DNA from: Stutzerimonas kunmingensis
Lineage (GTDB): Bacteria > Pseudomonadota > Gammaproteobacteria > Pseudomonadales > Pseudomonadaceae
Assembly (NCBI RefSeq): GCF_021432085.1
Contig: NZ_CP090366.1
Span: 3,162,001-3,226,000 of the forward strand
Direction of reading: 5' to 3'
DNA length: 64,000 nucleotides
The position numbers and the translations under genes were made by a program. Positions 40,886-50,156 of this stretch are shown piece after piece. How positions within the stretch are numbered: the stretch's first letter is position 1; each line of letters begins with the position of its first letter. The notes under the pieces are model-generated. The model searched no databases. It was not told where the DNA came from and saw only the letters and a program-made list of their open reading frames with translations.

Positions 40886-41599
40886 TCAGGGGCACCAGTA
40901 GATTTCGAGGGGACGGGCGAGGAAGGCGCGAATCGGCATCGCTTCGTAGGGCTCGCCAGCCAAGGCCTGATTGAGCGTGGCCAGCTTGCCGCGACCATGC
41001 AGGGCGAGCAGCGTCAGCCGCGCGCTGGCCAGCAGCGCCAGGGTCATGCTCAGGCGCTGGCGCGGCACAGTCGGCGCCTGCATCGGCAGGCAGCGCCGCG
41101 TGCCACGCGGGTCGAGCGCCTGCTGCAGATTCGGGCTGTCGGGGAACAGCGAGGCGGTGTGGCCGTCTTCACCCATGCCCAGCACCAGCACGTCGATTGG
41201 CGGCAGTTCAGCCAATACGGCATCGGCACGATCAGCGGCCTGCTCGAGGCTTGTCGCGCTCTGGTAGAGGCCGACCAGGCGCGCCGCGGCGGCCGGCCCC
41301 TGCAGCAGGTGGCGACGCAGCAGGCCTTCATTGCTGTCGGGATGGCTGACCGGCACCCAGCGCTCGTCGGCGAGGCTGACGGTGACCTTGGCCCAGTCCA
41401 GTTCCTGCTGCGCGAGGCGCTCGAAGAAGGCGATCGGGCTGCGGCCGCCGGAAAGCACCAGCGTCGCCGCGCCACGTTCGGCAATCGCGCTGCGCAGGGC
41501 GTTGCTCACGGTCAGCGCCAGTTCGCCGGCCAGCTGCTCGGCGTCACCAAGGCTGAAACCCAGGGTCTGCACCGGCAGATCGAGATTAGAGATCGTCAT
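40886..41599 (-). CDS. pgl: 6-phosphogluconolactonase
   Basis: A 237-residue lactonase that opens 6-phosphogluconolactone made by Zwf. [35 protein letters not shown] and [14 protein letters not shown] are the SOL/DevB-type active-site segments. The ATG at 41599 is inside the last codons of zwf (overlap 14 bp), indicating translational coupling; in-frame ATGs further upstream are less likely. Confidence 0.95.
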   Translation of the reverse strand: MTISNLDLPVQTLGFSLGDAEQLAGELALTVSNALRSAIAERGAATLVLSGGRSPIAFFERLAQQELDWAKVTVSLADERWVPVSHPDSNEGLLRRHLLQGPAAAARLVGLYQSATSLEQAADRADAVLAELPPIDVLVLGMGEDGHTASLFPDSPNLQQALDPRGTRRCLPMQAPTVPRQRLSMTLALLASARLTLLALHGRGKLATLNQALAGEPYEAMPIRAFLARPLEIYWCP

Positions 41600-43055
41600 A
41601 CCAACTCCTGCCATCACGGCTGATCAGGGCAATCGAAGCAGCCGGTCCCCAGCTGCCTGCTGCGTACGGTTTGGGTGGGGCGCCGACGCGCTGCCAGCCG
41701 TCGATCAGCTGGTCGCACCACTTCCAGGCGTATTCGATTTCGTCCTTGCGCACGAAGAGGTTCTGGTTGCCCTTCATCACTTCCAGCAACAGCCGCTCGT
41801 AGGCGTCGGGGATGCGCGGGCTCTTGTAGGTTTCCGAGAAATTCAGCTGCAACGGGCCGCTGCGCAGCTGCATGCCCTTGTCCAGGCCCTGGTCCTTGGT
41901 CATCACCAGCAGCGAGATGCCCTCCTGCGGCTGCAGGCGGATGATCAGTTTGTTGCCGATAAGCTGGCGCTGTTCCGGGGCGAAGATGTAGTGCGGCGGC
42001 GCCTTGAAGTGGATAACGATCTGCGAGAGCTTCTGCGGCATTCGCTTGCCGGTACGCAGGTAGAACGGCACGCCCGCCCAGCGCCAGTTACAGATTTCCG
42101 CCCGCAGCGCGACGAAGGTTTCGGTGTCGCTCTGGGTGTTGGAGTTTTCTTCCTCCAGATAGCCCGGTACGTGGCGGCCGAGGATGCTGCCGGCGACGTA
42201 CTGGCCGCGCACCAGCTGCTGGCCGAGCTGTTCCGGTGCAATCGGCGCCAGCGCCTTGAGCACCTTGACCTTCTCGTCGCGGATGCTGTCGGCCGAGAGG
42301 TCGCTGGGCGGGTCCATGGCGATCAGGCAGAGCAGCTGCAGCAGGTGATTCTGAATCATGTCGCGCAACTGGCCGGCCTGATCGAAGTAGCCCCAGCGGC
42401 CTTCGATACCGACGGTTTCGGCAACGGTGATCTCCACGTGGGAGATGTGGTTCTGGTTCCACTGGGTTTCGAACAAGCTGTTGGCGAAACGCAGGGCGAT
42501 CAGGTTCTGCACCGTGTCCTTGCCCAGGTAATGGTCGATGCGATAGGTGCGGTCTTCCGGGAAGAAGCGCGCCACCGCGTCGTTCACTTCGCGGGACGAC
42601 TCCAGGTCGTGGCCGATGGGCTTTTCCAGCACTACGCGGGTGCGCTCGGCCAGGCCCGCCTCGGCCAGCCCGGCGCAGATCGCACCGTAGACAGATGCAG
42701 GCGTGGCAAAGAAGGCGACGATGCTATCCGCGTTGCCGGCCTTGTCCGCCAGCGCGGCAAAATCCTCGGCGCGGCGGAAATCCATGCTCAGGTAGTCCAG
42801 GCGCGCCATGAAGCGCTGCAGCACGGCTTCATCGAGGTCGCGTTCGCCGACATGGCGGCGCAGATGTTCTTCGATCATCGCCAGATGGCTTGCCGCCTCG
42901 CCGCTCTCACGAGCCAGCGCGAGCAGACGCGTTTCGGTTGGCAGCAGACCGGCGCGATCGAGCTGATAGAGCGCGGGGAACAGCTTGCGCAGGGCCAGAT
43001 CACCGAGGGCGCCGAACAGCGCCAGGGTGCAGGGTTCGACAGATAGTGGCGTCAT
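41586..43055 (-). CDS. zwf: Glucose-6-phosphate 1-dehydrogenase
   Basis: Zwf (489 residues) oxidises glucose 6-phosphate with NAD(P)+ and is the entry to the Entner-Doudoroff route. The nucleotide site [19 protein letters not shown] is at 14-32 and the catalytic [13 protein letters not shown] near 171-183. It is the first gene of the zwf-pgl-eda-gapN-AKR run, divergent from hexR, with a HexR-like palindrome 65 bp upstream. Confidence 0.97.
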   Translation of the reverse strand: MTPLSVEPCTLALFGALGDLALRKLFPALYQLDRAGLLPTETRLLALARESGEAASHLAMIEEHLRRHVGERDLDEAVLQRFMARLDYLSMDFRRAEDFAALADKAGNADSIVAFFATPASVYGAICAGLAEAGLAERTRVVLEKPIGHDLESSREVNDAVARFFPEDRTYRIDHYLGKDTVQNLIALRFANSLFETQWNQNHISHVEITVAETVGIEGRWGYFDQAGQLRDMIQNHLLQLLCLIAMDPPSDLSADSIRDEKVKVLKALAPIAPEQLGQQLVRGQYVAGSILGRHVPGYLEEENSNTQSDTETFVALRAEICNWRWAGVPFYLRTGKRMPQKLSQIVIHFKAPPHYIFAPEQRQLIGNKLIIRLQPQEGISLLVMTKDQGLDKGMQLRSGPLQLNFSETYKSPRIPDAYERLLLEVMKGNQNLFVRKDEIEYAWKWCDQLIDGWQRVGAPPKPYAAGSWGPAASIALISRDGRSWYDDL

Positions 43056-43119
43056 GATGTTTGTTCTTCTACTAAAACTGCACTATGAATACACGGCGAT
43101 GCCCTGTTATTCAAGTTCA

Positions 43120-43140
43120 ATGTAGTAATAAAAACAACAT
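43120..43140. promoter_or_regulatory. HexR-like operator between zwf and hexR
   Basis: A 21-base imperfect palindrome: ATGTAGT, 7 bases, ACAACAT, with one mismatch between arms. Inside is TAGT-N7-ACAA, one base off the TTGT-N7/8-ACAA consensus known for HexR of P. putida. It sits between the divergent zwf and hexR starts, where HexR would repress zwf and itself until KDPG binds. Confidence 0.6.
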
Positions 43141-43226
43141 TTACTGCAAAACAAGATTCCTATGGTCGCTCCGCATCTCGCTCAGTAGCATAGGCCACCC
43201 CTTTGGCAAGCCGCATCAGGACCGAC

Positions 43227-44096
43227 ATGGACCGCGTACACAACCTGCTCGAGCAGATCCAGCGCCGCATCGAAGACCTCAACAAGGCCGAGCGCAAGGT
43301 CGCCGAGGTGATCCTGCGCAATCCGCAGCAGGCGACCCGCTTCAGCATCGCCACCCTGGCGCAGACCGCGCAGGTCAGCGAACCGACAGTGAATCGCTTC
43401 TGTCGCTCGTTCGGCGTCAGCGGCTATCCGGAACTGAAGATGCAACTGGCGCAGAGCCTGGCCAGCGGCGCCGCCTACGTCAGCCAGGCAGTGGAGCCCG
43501 ACGACGGCCCGGCGGAATACACGCGCAAGATTTTCGGCTCGGCCATCGCCTCGCTGGACAGCGCCTGCCAGAGCCTCGATCCGCAGCTGGTCAGCCGAGC
43601 CGTCGACCTGATGATCCAGGCCCGGCAGATCCACTTCTTCGGCCTCGGTGCCTCAGCCTCGGTGGCACTGGATGCGCAGCACAAATTCTTCCGCTTCAAC
43701 CTGGCAGTGACCGCGCATTCGGACGTGCTGATGCAGCGTATGCTGGCCTCGGTGGCGCATACCGGCGAGCTGTTCGTGATCATTTCCTACACCGGGCGCA
43801 CCCGCGAACTGGTGGAGGTGGCGCGTATCGCGCGGCAGAACGGCGCCTCGGTACTCGGCCTGACTGCCGCCGGCTCACCACTGGCGCAGGCCAGCACGCT
43901 GAGCCTGAACATTCCGCTGCCCGAGGACACCGACATCTACATGCCGATGACCTCACGCATCATCCAGCTCACCGTGCTCGACGTGCTCGCCACCGGCATG
44001 ACCCTGCGCCGCGGCGTGGACTTCCAGCCGCACCTGCGCAAGGTAAAGGAAAGCCTCAATGCCAGCCGCTACCCGGCGGATGAAGAGCCGAGCTAA
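43227..44096 (+). CDS. hexR: HexR-type transcriptional repressor
   Basis: A 289-residue RpiR-family regulator with an N-terminal helix-turn-helix ([18 protein letters not shown] and [22 protein letters not shown], residues 40-80) and a C-terminal SIS sugar-phosphate domain ([22 protein letters not shown], then [18 protein letters not shown]). In P. putida HexR binds KDPG and controls zwf, edd and gap. Its place between zwf and edd-glk fits. ATG at 43227 is chosen over a TTG eight codons upstream. Confidence 0.95.
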   Translation: MDRVHNLLEQIQRRIEDLNKAERKVAEVILRNPQQATRFSIATLAQTAQVSEPTVNRFCRSFGVSGYPELKMQLAQSLASGAAYVSQAVEPDDGPAEYTRKIFGSAIASLDSACQSLDPQLVSRAVDLMIQARQIHFFGLGASASVALDAQHKFFRFNLAVTAHSDVLMQRMLASVAHTGELFVIISYTGRTRELVEVARIARQNGASVLGLTAAGSPLAQASTLSLNIPLPEDTDIYMPMTSRIIQLTVLDVLATGMTLRRGVDFQPHLRKVKESLNASRYPADEEPS

Positions 44097-44121
44097 GGCA
44101 ACCGCGCCGGCGCGAGATGCC

Positions 44122-44143
44122 GGATGTTGCTATAACAACATCC
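44122..44143. terminator. Hairpin between convergent hexR and glk
   Basis: A perfect 8-bp stem GGATGTTG and CAACATCC around loop CTATAA, in the 75-bp gap between the hexR and glk stops. No T-run is present. Its core also resembles the HexR-type half-sites, so an operator relic is possible. Confidence 0.45.
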
Positions 44144-44171
44144 CGCCATCACCACGCCCAATACCGCCACG

Positions 44172-45131
44172 TCAGCATGCCAGCGCCTGCTCCAGCGCCA
44201 CCCCGGCGCCCTCCAGCCCCGGATAGTCAGCGGTGACCAGCCACACCGGTACATCGCCGAGATAGCTGCTCATGGAACCCTTGCTGGCGAAGCCTCGGGC
44301 GAAACCACTGGCCGCGAAAAAATCGGCGAAACGCGGCACCACACCACCGACGATATACACCCCACCGCGCGCGCCGAGCGTGAGCACGTTGTTGCCGGCG
44401 ACCCGCCCGAGCCACACGCAGAACTGCTCCAGGGTCGCCACCGCGACATGATCACCAGCGAGCGCAGCCGCCGTGACCTCAGCCGGCGACGCCAGTCGCG
44501 GCATCAAACCGGCCAGGGCACAGACCGCACGATAGAGCAGCAACAGGCCACCGCCACTGAGCACGTCTTCGGCACGCACATGGCCAAGCTGGGCGAACAG
44601 CATCTGCCACAGCGCCGCCTCGTGCGCATCCGCTACGGGCAGATCGACGTGTCCGCCCTCCCCCGGCAGCGCGCGCCAGCTGCCACCACCCAAGGGCAGC
44701 AACGCGGCGACGCCAAGCCCCGTGCCCGGCCCGATGACCAGTGCCGGCGCATCGGGCTCGGCCTCGCCAGCACAGATCATGCGCCGCCCCGCTTCGCCTA
44801 CCCGCGTCATGCCCAGCGCCATCGCGGCGAAGTCATTGATCAGCAGCAGCTCGTCCAACTGCAGGGCACCACAGAAGTCGCGGCGCGTCAGCCGCCAGTG
44901 ATTGTTGGTGAAAGTGAACTGCTCGCCCTTGACCGGCCCGGCGCAGGCCAGGCACATGGCGCGAATGCTGCCCGGCGCCAGGCCGAGCGTTGACAGGTAA
45001 TGTTCGACTGCCTGTTCCGGGGTTTCGAAATCCGCCGCAGCCAGCACTTGCACCGCCTCCAACTGCGAGTCGCGCCACAGCGCGAAGCGCGCATTGGTTC
45101 CGCCGATATCTCCGACCAGCGCCAGTGTCAT
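44172..45131 (-). CDS. glk: Glucokinase
   Basis: A 319-residue ROK-independent glucokinase (E. coli Glk type) that makes glucose 6-phosphate from glucose and ATP. The phosphate site [15 protein letters not shown] is at 4-18, the sugar site [13 protein letters not shown] near 95-107 and [17 protein letters not shown] near 131-147. Its ATG at 45131 overlaps the edd stop (ATGA), forming the edd-glk pair controlled by HexR in pseudomonads. Confidence 0.96.
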   Translation of the reverse strand: MTLALVGDIGGTNARFALWRDSQLEAVQVLAAADFETPEQAVEHYLSTLGLAPGSIRAMCLACAGPVKGEQFTFTNNHWRLTRRDFCGALQLDELLLINDFAAMALGMTRVGEAGRRMICAGEAEPDAPALVIGPGTGLGVAALLPLGGGSWRALPGEGGHVDLPVADAHEAALWQMLFAQLGHVRAEDVLSGGGLLLLYRAVCALAGLMPRLASPAEVTAAALAGDHVAVATLEQFCVWLGRVAGNNVLTLGARGGVYIVGGVVPRFADFFAASGFARGFASKGSMSSYLGDVPVWLVTADYPGLEGAGVALEQALAC

Positions 45132-46954
45132 CGCAGCGCCTCCAGCCCGGCCGTGAACACACTGGCGCCCTGCTCGGCGGAGCTGAACGCCGAGCGCATA
45201 AAGCCGAACAGCTCGCGCCCGCAGCCCTGCACCTGTGCCGCAGGCGCTGCTGCCGGGGAACGATCGGCCAGCTCGGCGGCATCGACCAGCACCTCAAGCA
45301 CGCCGCTCTGCCCATCCACACGCAGCAGATCGCCGTCACGCACGCGCGCCAGCGGGCCGCCATCGATTGCCTCGGGGCACACATGGATCGCCGCCGGCAC
45401 CTTGCCCGACGCACCGGACATGCGCCCGTCGGTGACCAGCGCGACCTTGAAACCGCGGTCCTGCAGCAGACCGAGATAGGGCGTCAGCTTGTGCAACTCG
45501 GGCATACCGTTGGCACGCGGCCCCTGGAAGCGCACCACTGCAACGACGTCGCGCTCCAGCTCGCCCGCCTTGAACGCCTCGACCAGCTCCAGCTGATCGG
45601 CAAAGACCCGCGCCGGCGCTTCCACGACGCGATGCTCGGGCGCCACGGCGGACACCTTCATCACGCCACGACCGAGATTGCCGCTCATCACCCGCAGCCC
45701 GCCTTCAGCCGAGAACGGCCGCGCGACCGGCCGCAGGATGCTTTCGTCCAGGCTCGCCGCAGCGCCTTCACGCCAAGTCAGCCGACCGTCTTCGAGGAAG
45801 GGCTCCTGGGTGTAGCGATTGAGGCCGCGACCCATCACGGTATGCACATCCTCGTGCAGCAGGCCGGCCGCGAGCAGCTCGCGCACCAGCAGCGCGACGC
45901 CGCCCGCGGCATGGAAGTGATTGATGTCGGCTGAACCATTGGGATAGACCCGCGCCAGCGTCGGCACCACTGCGGAAAGGTCGGCCATGTCCTGCCAGGT
46001 CAGCTGGATGCCCGCCGCCTGGGCGATGGCCGGCATGTGCAGGGTGTGATTGGTCGAGCCGCCGGTGGCATGCAGCGCGACGATGGCGTTGACCAATACG
46101 CGCTCGTCGACGAGCTCACCGAGCGGCGTGAAGCTGCCGCCCTGTGGCGTCAGTCGAGTGACCTGCCGCGCGGCCTCGGCGGTCAGCGCATCGCGCAATA
46201 GCGTGCCCGGGTTGACGAAGGAAGAGCCCGGCAAGTGCAGGCCCATGACCTCCATCAGCATCTGGTTGGTATTGGCGGTGCCGTAGAAGGTACAGGTACC
46301 GGGACTGTGATAGGCCTGCATTTCCGCCGCCAGCAGCTCGTCGCGACCTGCCTTGCCTTCGGCGTAGCGCTGGCGCACCGCGGCCTTGTCCTTGTTGGCC
46401 AGGCCGGACGGCATCGGCCCGGCCGGCACGAACACAGCGGGCAGATGCCCGAAGCGCAGCGCACCGATCAGCAACCCGGGAACGATCTTGTCGCAGATGC
46501 CGAGCAGCAGCGCCCCATCGAACAGGTTGTGCGACAGCGCCACCGCGGTGCTCATGGCGATCACCTCGCGACTGGCAATGGCCAGCTCCATGCCCGGCTC
46601 GCCCTGGGTGACACCGTCACACATCGCCGGCACACCGCCGGCCACCTGCCCCACCGAGCCGATATCGCGCAGCGCCTGGCGCAGGCGCTCGGGGTAGTCC
46701 TCATAGGGCTGATGCGCCGAGAGCATGTCGTTGTAGGCCGTGACGATGGCGATGTTGGCCGCATCCGGCAGCCGCAGGCGCTGCTTGTCCTGCGCGCCGC
46801 AACCGGCAACGCCATGGGCGAAGTTCGCGCATTGCGCGCCGTTGCGAGCAGGCCCGGCACTGGCAGCGCCGCGAACCATGGCGAGATAGGCTTCGCGCGT
46901 AGGCCGGCTACGCTCGATCAGGCGCTCGGTAACTTCGACCACTACGGGATGCAT
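45128..46954 (-). CDS. edd: 6-phosphogluconate dehydratase
   Basis: A 608-residue IlvD/Edd-family dehydratase, the first enzyme unique to the Entner-Doudoroff pathway, turning 6-phosphogluconate into KDPG. The [4Fe-4S] ligands are expected in [14 protein letters not shown] and [11 protein letters not shown], with a further Cys in the [15 protein letters not shown] segment. Start MHPVVVEV at 46954 has AGGAGG six bases upstream. A HexR-like site overlaps the region just before this ribosome binding site. Confidence 0.97.
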   Translation of the reverse strand: MHPVVVEVTERLIERSRPTREAYLAMVRGAASAGPARNGAQCANFAHGVAGCGAQDKQRLRLPDAANIAIVTAYNDMLSAHQPYEDYPERLRQALRDIGSVGQVAGGVPAMCDGVTQGEPGMELAIASREVIAMSTAVALSHNLFDGALLLGICDKIVPGLLIGALRFGHLPAVFVPAGPMPSGLANKDKAAVRQRYAEGKAGRDELLAAEMQAYHSPGTCTFYGTANTNQMLMEVMGLHLPGSSFVNPGTLLRDALTAEAARQVTRLTPQGGSFTPLGELVDERVLVNAIVALHATGGSTNHTLHMPAIAQAAGIQLTWQDMADLSAVVPTLARVYPNGSADINHFHAAGGVALLVRELLAAGLLHEDVHTVMGRGLNRYTQEPFLEDGRLTWREGAAASLDESILRPVARPFSAEGGLRVMSGNLGRGVMKVSAVAPEHRVVEAPARVFADQLELVEAFKAGELERDVVAVVRFQGPRANGMPELHKLTPYLGLLQDRGFKVALVTDGRMSGASGKVPAAIHVCPEAIDGGPLARVRDGDLLRVDGQSGVLEVLVDAAELADRSPAAAPAAQVQGCGRELFGFMRSAFSSAEQGASVFTAGLEALR

Positions 46955-46968
46955 GAAAACCTCCTGAT

Positions 46969-47046
46969 TTGTAGTTTTTATAAACAATCAGGCGGCATCA
47001 TAACGACGAGCGGGACGATTTCGAAGAAATATGTTTATTAAAACAA
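46969..47046. promoter_or_regulatory. HexR-like operators upstream of edd
   Basis: Two candidate sites: TTGTAGTTTTTATAAACAA at 46969-46987, which contains TAGT-N8-ACAA, and ATGT-N8-ACAA at 47031-47046. Each is one base from the TTGT-N7/8-ACAA HexR consensus. The first lies 15 bp before the edd start, the second about 80 bp before. Confidence 0.5.
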
Positions 47047-47060
47047 CAAACTCACCACCC

Positions 47061-47321
47061 TCAACGACGTAGCAGTTCTAGCTGACGACGTAGCTGGGCG
47101 GCTTGCGCCTTTTCCGCCCGCAGCCCGGAAGTCAACTCAGCCTTGTCCTGCTCCAGGCGCACGATCACCTGACCGAGGCCATCCAGCAGTTCGCGTAGCA
47201 CTTCCAGTTCTCGGCATTGGCTCTGCCGGCCCATCCATAGCAGCCAGAGCAGTACCAGTAGCACCATCACGCCGCACAGCGAGGTGCCGATCAGCAGCCA
47301 GGCGAGGCTCATTGCACTCAT
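47061..47321 (-). CDS. Small membrane-anchored coiled-coil protein
   Basis: An 86-residue protein with one N-terminal membrane helix (SLAWLLIGTSLCGVMVLLVLLWLLWMG) followed by a charged helix with heptad-like spacing (LRELLDGLGQVIVRLEQDKAEL, then LRAEKAQAAQLRRQLELLRR), so probably a coiled coil in the cytoplasm or periplasm. ATG at 47321 is set by AAAGGAG 7 bases upstream. Function unknown. A 26-bp palindrome lies 77 bp upstream of the start. Confidence 0.75.
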   Translation of the reverse strand: MSAMSLAWLLIGTSLCGVMVLLVLLWLLWMGRQSQCRELEVLRELLDGLGQVIVRLEQDKAELTSGLRAEKAQAAQLRRQLELLRR

Positions 47322-47397
47322 CGTTTCGCTCCTTTGCTTGCGGCGCAATGCCGCTTCCAGAGGCTCAACGATATGTAGCTTATGACGACAGGTCGAT

Positions 47398-47423
47398 AAT
47401 GTTTACTTGCACAGGTAAACATT
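47398..47423. promoter_or_regulatory. 26-bp perfect palindrome, likely repressor operator
   Basis: The arms AATGTTTAC and GTAAACATT match perfectly across an 8-base spacer (ttgcacag). The AT-rich arms and 8-base spacing look like a dimeric-regulator operator, TetR or LysR style. It lies between the DHA2 transporter stop and the small coiled-coil gene, whose promoter it could cover. No regulator gene is adjacent. Confidence 0.55.
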
Positions 47424-47505
47424 TGCAGCAGGTCATTGCCGCCATCTGCTAGTGAAGGACGGCTATGGACCACGCAGGCCGCCCGGCGATGTGCCAGCAT
47501 GACGC

Positions 47506-47528
47506 AGCGCCACTGCGACCACCTGTCG
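47506..47528. repeat. Direct repeat copy 1 flanking the DHA2 transporter gene
   Basis: A 23-base sequence beginning agcgccactgcgacc matches 49067-49089 at 21 of 23 positions in the same orientation. It is 26 bp past the transporter stop. Confidence 0.7.
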
Positions 47529-47553
47529 TGATTCCTTACAGGTCGACAGAGGA

Positions 47554-48981
47554 TTACTCGCCGACGTCCACCGGTCGCCGCACATCGTCGTCATGGCCAG
47601 GGTCGCGATGTTCCAGCTGCAGGAACAATGCGGCAGCGAGCATCGCCATACCGCCGACGCAGAGAAACGTCAGCTGAAATGCCCGCAGCACCTCGCTGCC
47701 CTGCGCGTCGTCCACGGTGAAGCCTCCCAGCAGCGCACCGGCGGTGGCGACGCCAAGGCTCATTGATAGCTGCACCACCACCGACAGCAGGCTGTTGCCG
47801 CTACTGGCGTCGGCATGACTAAGGCCGACCAGGGTGACGGTGTTCATCGCGGTGAACTGCATCGAGTTGACCATGCCGATCAGGCCCAGATGCACCAGCA
47901 GCAGCCACGTCGGCGTTTGTCCATCGATGGTCGCCAGACTGGCGATCAGGCAGCCGAGCAGCAGCGTGTTGCCGATCAGCAGACGGCGATAACCGAGACG
48001 ATCGATGATCGGCTTGGCCAGGGATTTGACCGCCATCGCACCCAAGGCCAGCGGAATCATGCTCATCCCGGCCTGCGCTGGCGAATAGCCAAGCGCCACC
48101 TGCAGCAGCAATGGCAACAGGAACGGCAGCGCGCCACCACCCAGCCGGGCAAACAGGTTGCCGAAGATGCCCACCGCAAAGCTGCGCGTATGGAACAGCT
48201 TGGGGCTGAACAGCGGCGCATCGATGCGCCCGGCGCGCAGCCAGTAGGCCGCCATGCAAGCTGCGCCGCCGAACAGCAGCAGCATCACGCGGGCATGCGA
48301 CATGTGCATCTGGCCGAGCCCCTCGAGCGCGATGGTGACCAGCACCATCGCTGCGCCGAACAGCAGGAAGCCGAGCGTATCGAAGCGTACCCGCTCGGGC
48401 CCTTTGAGATCGGGCATGAAGCGCAGCGCGGCGATGCAGCCAATCACGCCCACCGGCAGATTGATCAGGAATATCCAGTGCCAGGAGGCGTACTCCACCA
48501 GCCAGCCACCCAGGGTTGGCCCGAGCAACGGGCCGACCAGTCCTGGCAGCGCGATAAAGGCCATGATCCGCACGAAGTCGCTGCGCGGAAATGCCCGCAG
48601 CACCACCAGCCGCCCCACCGGCAGCATCAGCGCTCCGCCCAGCGCCTGCAGCACGCGGGAAGCCACCAGCTGGTTGAAGCTGGTAGACAACGCGCACAAC
48701 AGCGAGCCCACGGAAAACAGCACGATGGCGGTCACGAAGATGCGCCGGCTACCGAAGCGGTCAGCAATCCAGCCGGATGCCGGAATCAGCAACGCCACCG
48801 TGAGCATGTAGGCGATCACAACGCCCTGCATACGCAGCGGGTTTTCCGCCAGATCGCGCGCCATGGCGGGCAGCGCGGTATTGAGAATGGTGCCGTCCAG
48901 CGTCTGCATGAAGAAGGCGATGGCCACCAGCCACGGCAAAATCCGCGCGGTACGGGCGTCGAGTGAGACGGGCGGTTGCAT
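47554..48981 (-). CDS. DHA2-family multidrug efflux transporter (MdtD/EmrB-like)
   Basis: A 475-residue major facilitator with about 14 helices. Motif A is seen as GWIADRFGSRRIFV near 73-86 and motif C as the GLVGPLLGPTLGGWL segment near 150-164, the mark of drug:H+ antiporters; the DGTILNTALPAMA start is typical of the DHA2 branch. The short C-terminus fits MdtD. No periplasmic adaptor gene is adjacent. It is flanked by two 23-bp direct repeats at 47506 and 49067. Confidence 0.88.
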   Translation of the reverse strand: MQPPVSLDARTARILPWLVAIAFFMQTLDGTILNTALPAMARDLAENPLRMQGVVIAYMLTVALLIPASGWIADRFGSRRIFVTAIVLFSVGSLLCALSTSFNQLVASRVLQALGGALMLPVGRLVVLRAFPRSDFVRIMAFIALPGLVGPLLGPTLGGWLVEYASWHWIFLINLPVGVIGCIAALRFMPDLKGPERVRFDTLGFLLFGAAMVLVTIALEGLGQMHMSHARVMLLLFGGAACMAAYWLRAGRIDAPLFSPKLFHTRSFAVGIFGNLFARLGGGALPFLLPLLLQVALGYSPAQAGMSMIPLALGAMAVKSLAKPIIDRLGYRRLLIGNTLLLGCLIASLATIDGQTPTWLLLVHLGLIGMVNSMQFTAMNTVTLVGLSHADASSGNSLLSVVVQLSMSLGVATAGALLGGFTVDDAQGSEVLRAFQLTFLCVGGMAMLAAALFLQLEHRDPGHDDDVRRPVDVGE

Positions 48982-49066
48982 GAAGTCCCCGGATACGAAA
49001 GGTGCACCATCTTAGAGGATTCGTTCGGCGCCGGTTCGGGTCGCTGCTCCCCGCACACCCACACCA

Positions 49067-49089
49067 AGCGCCACTGTGACGACCTGTCG
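49067..49089. repeat. Direct repeat copy 2 flanking the DHA2 transporter gene
   Basis: Partner of 47506-47528, differing at two positions (c to t and c to g). It is 86 bp upstream of the transporter start, beside an imperfect palindrome CTGTGAC-N5-GTCGCAG. Confidence 0.7.
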
Positions 49090-49182
49090 CAGTTAGCCTG
49101 CAGCGCCCGCAAACAGCCGTCTGCAGCGGCATACAGCTTTGCATTCAGACACCGGTAACAAAATATTTCTTGGGAAATTGAC

Positions 49183-49201
49183 GCGAATCATTATCATTCG
49201 G
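49183..49201 (+). promoter_or_regulatory. Fur box upstream of ftrA
   Basis: The sequence gcgaatcattatcattcgg contains overlapping NATWAT-type hexamers in the Fur pattern (read in reverse: GATAATGATTC). It lies about 50 bp before ftrA, so iron repression of ftrABCD is expected. Confidence 0.7.
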
Positions 49202-49253
49202 AAGCGCAAGTGCAATCTTCGCTCCGTCCTTTTCTGTTTCCGGAGAATTCCCA

Positions 49254-49796
49254 ATGCGCATCCCCGCCACACTGGCCATCACCACTCTGCTGCTCACCCC
49301 GCTCGCCCCGCTCGCCCAGGCGAAGGAATACCCCATCGGCGAACCGCAGCAGTGCGGCGGCATGGAGGTCGGCGCGGTGTATCTACAGCCGGTCGAAATG
49401 GACCCACCGGGCATGATGCGTGCCGCGGCCGAGTCCGACGTGCATCTCGAGGCCGATATCAGCGCCACCGAAGACAACCGCAACGGCTGGCAGGAAGGCA
49501 GCTTCGTGCCATATCTGAGCATCCACTACACGCTGCGCAAGAAGGGTTCCGACGAAGTCGTCGAAGGCGATTTCCATCCGATGGTGGCAAACGACGGCCC
49601 GCACTACGGTGACAACGTCAAGCTGCTCGGCCCAGGCAAGTACCAGTTGACCTACAAGATCCTGCCGCCAGGCTCGGGGCACAACATGTTCGGTCGCCAC
49701 ACCGACAAGGAAACCGGCGTCGCCCCCTGGTTCGAAGGCTGCGAGCTGACGTACGAGTTCACCTACGCCGGCATCGGCAAGAAAGGGGGCTACTGA
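49254..49796 (+). CDS. ftrA: P19-type periplasmic iron-binding protein
   Basis: A 180-residue precursor with signal peptide (MRIPATLAITTLLLTPLAPLAQAKEY) and the P19/Tp34 beta-sandwich. Metal-site candidates are the Met and His of GGMEVGAVYLQPVEMDPPGM, HLEADI, and the distal HNMFGRHTD. FtrA binds ferrous iron (with copper) in the periplasm and works with the other Ftr proteins. First gene of ftrABCD, coupled to ftrB by one-base overlap. Confidence 0.9.
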   Translation: MRIPATLAITTLLLTPLAPLAQAKEYPIGEPQQCGGMEVGAVYLQPVEMDPPGMMRAAAESDVHLEADISATEDNRNGWQEGSFVPYLSIHYTLRKKGSDEVVEGDFHPMVANDGPHYGDNVKLLGPGKYQLTYKILPPGSGHNMFGRHTDKETGVAPWFEGCELTYEFTYAGIGKKGGY

Positions 49797-50134
49797 TGCG
49801 TCGCGCCGGGCAATCGCTGCTCGGCGTGCTGCCGCTACTGGTCGGGCTCGCGAGCCCGGCGCAGGCCGCGCTGCCGACGTACGAGCTGACCATACGTGAC
49901 GGCCACTTCGAACCAGCGACCATCGAAGTCCCTGCCCGCCAGCGCTTCAAGATCATCGTGCACAACGCCGGTAGCGGGCCGACCGAGTTCGAGAGCACCC
50001 CGCTACGCGTCGAGAAGGTGCTGTCACCCGGGGTGACCTCCTTCGTCGTGATCCACCCGCTGAAGCCGGGCCGCTACCCATTCTTCGACGAATTCCATAT
50101 GGATCTTCCCGAAGGCGAGATCGTCGCCAAGTAG
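49796..50134 (+). CDS. ftrB: Periplasmic cupredoxin-like iron-uptake protein
   Basis: A 112-residue protein with signal peptide (RAGQSLLGVLPLLVGLASPAQAALP) and a cupredoxin fold, IEVPARQRFKIIVHNAGSGPTEFES and YPFFDEFHMDLPEGEIVAK. FtrB is proposed to oxidise Fe2+ beside FtrA before permease uptake. The classical His-Cys-His copper set is not complete, as is usual for this group. Position between ftrA and ftrC settles the name. Confidence 0.88.
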   Translation: MRRAGQSLLGVLPLLVGLASPAQAALPTYELTIRDGHFEPATIEVPARQRFKIIVHNAGSGPTEFESTPLRVEKVLSPGVTSFVVIHPLKPGRYPFFDEFHMDLPEGEIVAK

Positions 50135-50156
50135 TTGCTTTTCTGAGGAGAGTCCC

